Below are positions 54,301 through 63,300 of a DNA stretch of 64,000 bases, in pieces. The translations under genes were made by a program, and so were the position numbers. Location of the stretch: NCBI GenBank assembly GCA_016859345.1, contig CM029122.1, positions 24,250,575 through 24,314,574 of the forward strand. The letters are read 5' to 3'. The stretch comes from Istiophorus platypterus (lineage: Eukaryota > Chordata > Actinopteri > Istiophoriformes > Istiophoridae). Positions within the stretch are counted from its first letter, which is position 1. Each line of letters opens with the position of its first letter. The notes under the pieces are model-generated. The model saw only the letters and a program-made list of their open reading frames with translations. It made no database searches and was not told where the DNA came from.

Positions 54301-57300
54301 GAGAACATTTCCCTCTAGCGATCTTTCTTCAGTTATAGTATCTTGCTTTGTAATCAAATGTGTTCAAAAGAAATAGTTTGTCTGAGAAGCAACCTTTGCT
54401 TTATTCTATTGAGGTAAGCTACAGCGACTACTTCACTTTGTTTTTAAGCTTCACTCACCATCTTTCTTTCTTTCTTTACCCCTTTCTTGTCCCACTTACT
54501 GTCTAGACCGTTATGGTTTAATTCATCAAGCAAGAATCTCTGCTTCAGTCAATGCCATGCGCGTCCTTAATACTGGCACCGAGGTGGAGGCAGCAGTTGC
54601 TGATGCTCTGGTAAGTTGCTGTGGAATTCTGACTTCTGGAGAGACTTTTGTTATTAAGTCTGTATCTGAGGGGGGAAAACTATTAGGCAAGGTTTTCATT
54701 CAAACATTGAAAAAAAGTGTTTTAAAGGATTAAACCACTTTATAGTTAGGATACAAGTGCATCATCCCTGCTTACTGACACCACTAACTTTATTTTATGT
54801 GGCTGGGTTTAGGTTATTCCTGTGCCAAACTTCCCGTTGCTTTGTAAAAAAAAAAGCAGCCTTGCAAAGCTAAACCTCAATTTTTGCTTTGCTGACTGAG
54901 TTCTGTCATAGCACAATGAGCATTTCTCTGGGCCAGATGTTCTTTCAGATATACCAGCGGAGAGTTTCATTTTAGCTTGGACACCAAGAGTTAGGTCTAT
55001 AAGTATTTGGAGAATGACACAATATTGGTTATTTTTTCCCTTTATTACTTATCTAACAAAATCATTGTCCAGAATCAGGATTTCTTTTATATGTATCACA
55101 CATAGTAAAGTTAGTTGCTTAGTTCAAAGTTCAAGAGTTTTCAAAAGGCACTGAGATATACAGTGTCATTGAACCATTCTTCACAGTTTGTATTTTTGAA
55201 TGTTTTCCAGACTTTAATCTAATAACTGAAACTGAGTGCACAATACATAGTATAGTTTTATAAGGTTACAGTCTTAGTTATCTGATGTCAGCAGTTTCTC
55301 ATGGCCCGATGATAGACTGGCAACCCGTCCAGGGCGTACTCTGCCTCTCGTCCAGTGTCAGCTGACTCCAGCACCTAACAGGATAAGCGTTATAGCTAAT
55401 GCATGGATGGATGGATGGATGGAGTTTTAATTGTCAAAAATCGGAAAGAAATTTCTGTTCATCGGTTATAATGGCTTGAATATAATCAAGCCTCATAATT
55501 CATCAAAATTTCCAAGTTTCTTTATTCTGATGTTTACTGCAAGCATCTAATCCATAACCTCTCAATATGGAATGTCTAGCCTTGTCCTCTTATGTGTAAC
55601 TAGAAGAACTGTACTTGGTCTTTGTTACTTCTTTAAACTTTCCCTCTTTCCTCTGATTGTTACCATTTCAGCTTTTAGGAGACTCCAGGAATAAGGTAGT
55701 TGGTCATTTTACATACTGTCTGTATATCCATGCCATCACTCACTAATCGATTTCAGAAAATAATAATGCAGCTTGGCTGACTATATTGGCCCATGACACC
55801 CCTCCATCCTAATCCCTTATTTATTTATTTACTTATTTACTTACTTACTTACTTACTTACTTATTTAATCTACTTTTACCCTGAATGTTTTTTTTTCCAT
55901 CACCTTCCTGATGTGTACATCTGCAGTACCCCAGCAAAGATTATTTTTTCCCATGTTCATATTAATCTGTCCATCCACGTTGTTTTGGCATGTGTACACG
56001 TGTATTTTTTCAAAAATCCATGATATTAAATACAACACACTTTTTCAAGCATTCCCCTCTGCACTGCATTTGTAGTCAAGATCTTAGCTTATTCGTGGCA
56101 CTGCTTGACTGGCTTTTAATGTTCATTTAAAACAAAAAAGAATTATATTTGTTTAATTTTTACCTGGCAAATTGCAGACTATAACTGTGTATGTACAAAT
56201 TTATGCTTAAAGTTAAAAGTAACATCCAAAGAACAAAAAATTAGATCTACATTTCACACAACCGTATAGAAAACTGCATGGCTACCTGATGCAGCTGGTG
56301 ACTGTCAAAGATTCTTGCCTCATGGCTGAGTCTATTTGCCTAAGCACTTTCCCCAAGGAGCTTGGTTAACAATTAGGCATCAAACTGGGTGTCCTACATT
56401 TCCTTCATGTTATTGTTTGTCTCATAGAGGAAGCCATTGAGGCGGAGGTACGAATCACCAGGGATGTACTCTGATGACGATGCCAACAGCGACGCTTCTA
56501 GTGCCTGCTCAGAGCGCTCATACGGTTCACGAAACGGAGGCATACCCCATTATTTGCGCCAGACAGAGGATGTTGCAGAAGTCCTAAACCACTGTGCCAG
56601 CTCCAACTGGTCAGAGAGGAAGGAGGGCCTGCTGGGCCTGCAGAATCTCCTCAAGAGCCAAAGAATACTAAGGTGGGATTCAGCTCATGTGTCTTGGACC
56701 AGGTGACAAACATAATGCCAAACTGGAAATATGAGATGCCAGAATGGAAATGTGAGCTTTGGTCCTGTACAGTCAGTTTCTTCAAATGTGACCAAAGACT
56801 ATAACTGTGTGTCATCCGCTTAACTTTGAAAGGAGCTGTTATGATGTAATATCGCCGAACAGTAGGGAAAAAAGTAAGAAAGTAAGAAAATCAGCACCGG
56901 TAATGTTAAATCCAGTTCCAGTGGAGATTTTGTTGCAAGCCATGTGAATCTTAAGCATTACCACATTCCACTTCACATAGCATGTGCATGGGATGAACAT
57001 AAAGTGACCTAGGTATACAGAAAATTGCTGAACATTCCCCACTAGTGAAACTCCAAAACCTCCTTGAACAATTCTACTTGGATAAATTCAAGGGGTCTAT
57101 AACAGTGTCTCACTTGTGGCAAAGACTCACTGAGACTTAGTTTATGAAATGGCTGAGATGGAACTGTAGGGGCTGAACTGCTGTGGGTTTTATGATTTTC
57201 TGAGCTTTAACTTAATTATGAAGGTGTAAATAGTGGATAAAAACTGCCTAAGCTCTTTAGACAAAGGAAAGGATATAAATATCCAGCTCTGCTTTTGAGG

Positions 57301-60300
57301 AATAGTAGTAGATGTTCAGTGGAATGATATCTGTATTTTACCCTGCTGTCAGAATATGCATAGTAATCATTTTGGGGATGCCCGAATCTCATGTTTGTTC
57401 TTTTTTGCTCACTGCAGCCGAGTGGAGCTGAAGCGACTTTGTGAGATCTTCACAAGGATGTTTGCAGATCCCCATAGCAAGGTATAGATAAATTTTTAAT
57501 AATTAAAGAAATTACTAATATTGACTTCTGTGTAAATGCATGGCATCAAAAACAGCAATAGATGCTGGAGTTAGTCTACGAAATACTTGCATGACATATC
57601 TGATACTAATGGAGTGTCTTCTATTGCATGGTCTACCTTGCTGTGGATTTAACAACAGAGAGTAAGTGTGCTTTTCAGTCCATATTACCACACACAGATA
57701 CATAAACCTAAATCTGACTAAGAAATGGAGTTTAATCCAGTTTTCCTAATATAAGCAGTGCCATGAAATAAAGGTTTGAACTATTCACATGATCCCAGGT
57801 GTTTAGCATGTTCCTGGAGACTCTTGTGGACTTCATCACAGTACACCGGGAGGACCTGCAGGACTGGCTTTTTGTCCTGCTCACTCAGCTGCTGAAGAAA
57901 ATGGGGGCAGACCTGCTTGGTTCTGTCCAGGCCAAAGTCCAGAAGGCCCTGGATATCACAAGGTCTGAAACACATGCCAGGCATGACTGTCCAGGTCACA
58001 GAGATGGGATTGCTAACTGGCTGTTGTGCCTTTACAGTGGTTTAGGGGACAGTTCTCACTATTGGTTATTAGTTAATTCCAATTTGTTAGTATGGAATGA
58101 AAACATTAGTAATCGGGTGAAACCCTGACTAGTGTTCATATGGAAAGAGAGACTGAATGTGCGTTTTTTGTCGTTCTTTGTTGACTATCCATCCTCACAA
58201 CTATATAGTAATATTACTTTACAAATTAAAACCTAAGTCAAATCTGTTTCAAAGACATTTTACCTCTTAAGTTGCTCAGTTAGTAGTCACTGTATCTTAT
58301 TGTACTGGCTGGTACAAGCTCGTAAACTCCAGCTGTTAAATTATATTTTAGCAAATGATACAAAGATATCAAGGGAAAAGTTAACTTCTCTTTTCTTTGT
58401 CTGTGTTAGGGAGTCTTTCCCATTTGATCAACAGTTCAACATTCTGATGAGGTTTATCGTTGATCAGACTCAGACACCAAACCTCAAGGTAAAGTAAAAT
58501 GAGATTCATTATAAAGGCAAGCTGATTTTGATTGGTTAGTGTGAATAATGCAGTTTTGGTAACATGTGGACAAATGCTTGTTGACTCCTCAGGTAAAGGT
58601 GGCCATTTTAAAGTATATCGAGTCTCTGGCACGACAAATGGATCCAACAGACTTTGTCAACTCTAGTGAGACACGCCTGGCTGTATCCCGAATCATCACC
58701 TGGACGACTGAACCCAAAAGCTCTGATGTCAGGAAGGTAGGCCAGCTCTCTGTGGCAATTCTGATTGGGGGTCAAATCTGAGGAACGAAAACTTAAAAAT
58801 TAATTATCTACAAGATATTACTGGGGTCTTTGTTTATTCCCTTTTTCAATTTAATTTTATATTAATGTTTTAAATAGGATGCATATATTTATTACCCGTT
58901 TTTAACTTTGCTGTTTTGATCCTTATCATTGGGGTGATTAGAGAATATTAGTTATTTTAGTTTTATTTCAAACTAGGTGTGATACAGGACATAATTGGTG
59001 CATTAATCCTAATGATACAATGTCATTGTCCTAGCTCAAGGAAATTTAGGGCCCATAACTGTATACTTATATTTCCAGCTTAATGAAAAGGGAACACAGT
59101 AGATCTCACATCAGAGCCATGTTTTCTTTTATGATTTTTTTTTCTTTGCTTCAACGCCAATTACTATGGATATGTAATCTCCCTAGAAACTTATGCCATA
59201 CTAAACAGCTATAACAAGAATACAAGTAGTTGATCAAGCTCATTTTAAAACTAATTGCTGGGATATTTTATTATAAAGTTTTGTGAAACAAGATGTAAAT
59301 TGTTGATTGGTTTTATAATATTTATTTGTGGAACAGATCTGCCTTCCACAAATTATTACTTGTGCACGAAAATTAATTGAAGTATTTAGTCCACAGCCAT
59401 TGGCACATTCTGTATCTCCACACTTTTCTTTCCTTTAAATTCTTCAGTTCACTGTGGGTTTTTTTAGAAGCAGTTATAAACTTTGATAATAGGCACTCTC
59501 TGTGTGGATGGCCTTGGGTCAACGGCCCATTATCTCCCCCTTGTCTGATGCGCGTCATATGTTCTCCCTCTGTGTCCTCTTCTGTTTGTTTTTCCATTGC
59601 TGTTCCACCAAGTGAAATCCTCACCTAGTTTTCAATCAGGGATGGACTTGGTGGAAACTGAAAAAAAAACGCAAGAATAGAATAGTTAAAAGAAATACTC
59701 AGTTTATTTTATTAGAATGTAATGGTCTGTACCAAGCTGTTATAAAAGACTGGTACATTATTGCCAAATGTGATGGTGGAGGACCCGTGTCATGCTGTAA
59801 TTCCCATTCTGCCTTGCCACTGTGCCCAGACCCTTCATAACTGGGTGAGCGAAGAACTAACTGGCAGGTCCAGTTCTGCAGCCTTACTGTCTACTGAGGG
59901 CAACCAGGAAGAAAGGTGTAAGCAGGTAGAGCCCGCTTCAACAGCCAATCACAACACAACAAGCACGCAATGCCCTGCCTGCCCGGTGCCTAACCACCAA
60001 CCTTCAAGACTGTGAAAACTTTAGTGTGGCATTTCTCACTCACCTCTACCATTTACGCTCCAGCTCTTTTGCTGTAACAACCTAAAAGTTAGTCTGTGCC
60101 TTGCAATTTGATCACTCACCAAATAGTTGAAGCTTGTTGTGCAACCAGATATAACTTATTTGGGTATCTTTCCAATTTACAGGAAAGGCTTGTTGCTTTG
60201 TATGAATGGAATTTTAAGTCAGTTTTTTGCTAAACATTGATAGGAATGCTACTTTGTTACTACTGTGTGCCTAACACATTTAGTCTGTTTGAAACATCCT

Positions 60301-63300
60301 AACAACCTCTCATCCACCTGCATACCTGCATGTTGTTGTTATTTTATTTTTTCTACAGTAATAGAGATTTCTAAGACTTTCACACTCTGTGTTGTATATT
60401 TGATTCATTGGTTTGGTAGTTTTATATCTTTATGTATAGTGTACTAGCCGTAGCTATAGTATAACTAGAGCTATTATGGTTTAGTATAAAATACAAATAT
60501 AGAGAACTTATGTCACTCTTTTTTATCACAATGAAATATTTATGCAATATGTATACTCTCACACTCTTCATTCCACTTGATTTTAGCAGGCATTGTATAC
60601 ATGAAGTATTTAAAAATTAGATTGTTTATCAATCAATCTTTTTATGAAAACAGAGTCATACCTTGGTCATACAAGAACAGACATCATGCACTAACTGCTG
60701 GAATAAGTAGCGTTTGCTCTTTCCAGGGATAGTATTATTTTTGATATCACTAGAAACTCCATTAAGAACTAAGAACCAAAAGTCCACTCAGAAATCACTT
60801 AAAATAGATACTTCTTATAGCCTCAGATTTTACCACTAGTATGGTGAAAAGCAATCTAGGTGACTGTTACAACCATGGTTATAAGAATCAGGAACTTCTG
60901 ATGAAGTATGAATTTATATCACCTGAAGATTGATGAAAACCCTATTGGCAGAAACCCTTTAATGGAAAACATTATTGCTAAAGCAAACCAACAAGAAAAA
61001 AAAACATTTTTAACATTTATTGATAAGGTAAATGAGTCTTTAAATACAGATGTTTAACATTAAGCAAAAACAGTTTGGGGTTAGCAATGCCCTGTAGCTT
61101 CTTCTGAATGTGTCCTATACTGTAGTAAACATTTCAGACCAAGTTTGATGTTAGTTTCTGCCTTATTGCAGTATAATGTTTTCTGAGGAACCAAACCATT
61201 ACCTTGGTGCCATTAAACATCAACCTCTATCTCCCAGCAACAACAGCAAACTACAACTTTCTACAAACCCCTTGAGTTCATCTGTACTCACTTGCATGTT
61301 GCAACATTGATATAGCAACAACATACAACAAATTTACTTGATTAGTTGTGTACTTTATTAGTTTTCCCCTGAATTCAGCTTTTAACACTCACTTTTTAAC
61401 AAGTTTCTTTCTACAGGCAAGTGCGCCGGTTAGTCTACCAAGAAATGCACTGTGGAGTTGAGAAGTTGGTTTCCGTGGTTCAGAATTGTTTTGGCCTTTA
61501 TAAGTGTTAATCCTTTGCATCAAAGTGGTCTTCCAATTGGTCTACCATCGTTCCAGATGCTGACCATCTTGAAAATTGTGAGATATTACAGCAGTTCATA
61601 AATCAGACATACCCTGTACTTTTTGTGCTTTTTTTTTAATTTTAAAAATGTCAGTACATTTCTTTTGACTCACTCTGGTGAAACTTCTGGATAAAACATA
61701 TGGTCAAGGTACCTCTAAAACCAAGGAAGCCATCTTTCCTTTCTACTCTGTTGTGTCCTCCCTCCTAAGCTGTTGTGCTACACTTCCTCCAGGCAGCCCA
61801 GGTGGTGCTGATCGCCTTGTTTGAGCTCAATACCCCAGAGTTTACCATGCTGCTGGGAGCCCTGCCCAAAACCTTCCAGGACGGAGCCACCAAACTGCTA
61901 CACAACCATCTGAAGAATTCCAGCAATACCAGCAGCAGTGTGGTAAGAAAAATAAAACAATTGAGTATTTGATGGCATTCATACAGACACCAAACTCAGA
62001 TGAAAAATTATATATCAGTTCTAGGCTGTTGAAAAATAAGAAGAACAGCAGGCTTGACACATTTAGATTATATCAATGTTTCCTTGTCTTCAAGGGGTCT
62101 CCGAGCAACACCATTGGACGGACACCACCTCGCCACACCCCCAGCAGAACCAGCCCCCTCACCTCTCCAACAAACTGTTCCCATGGAGGACTGTCTCCAA
62201 GGTAGCCAATCGCTTCTTTCGTTGTTAAAACTATTATCAACAACACACTTCCTGTCCTAATGCATGACTGTGGTTTAATTATATGGATACTGCTGCTCTC
62301 ATGATCTGTCATTACGCGTTGAACTAACACACAACCTAACAGGCAAGTTGGTAGAGGATAACAAGTGAGTTGCACAGAGAGATTAGAACACACCCTTTAT
62401 CTATGGAAATTTAGGTAGCAAATCGAATCAATCTGTTTCCAAGGATCAAACACATCTTACAAAACACCTCTTACCCATGTGGCTTATTAATTATTTACAG
62501 CCTCAGATACTACTGAAGCTGTGAATCATTTGATAACCAGGCTCTCTGAAGTTGTCATATAAAAGACTGTTGTATAAAATGAAAAATGGGTGAGGACCAT
62601 TGCACTTTTTTGCCTTCTTATTTGCTGTTTGCCAGTGTAAGGCAGCAAGTGACTGATAATTACAGTTCCCTAAAATACAGGATGATTCTCTTTGACTGAG
62701 CAGCTCATTCAACTGAAGCACTATACAATCCTTTTATCTGTAAGCAGTAACCCATGGATACTGACATTGGAGATACTGTATTTCCTAGTTGTGATTACTG
62801 TAGTTGAACCTACAAAGTGCTCTGTGTTGAGATCCTTCCTGGATAGAATAAATAGAAAATGGCCCATATCTCATGATGGAATGAATTTTTGTTTGATGTA
62901 AAGCTGACTTGGTAATCATGGGATTCTGCTACTTTCTACTGATGTCCTCTAAATTAACACTTTCCCTTAACTTTAAAGCTTGGACTAGTTTCTTTTTGTG
63001 TTTTCTCTTTCACTTTCTCCCTTTCTCCTCCCCTCTCATGTCTTGTCTTGTGGCCTCCTTGTGTGGTTGATTTCAATCTACCTTTCACCCCTCTTTCTCT
63101 GCTGTCTGTCAATCCTTCCCTCCCGGCCGCGCTGTGGCAACAGTCGGTTATGGGGTTGGGGTGTCGACGGACTGTCAAAGCATCCTCCTGCCCCTCCTCC
63201 TCCTCCTCCGCCTCACTCCACCCCTGCTGCCCCCTCCCTAAGGGTCCTGCGCAGAGCATATTCACCCAGGTAATGAGGTGGGCTGAGACACACAGGAGAT

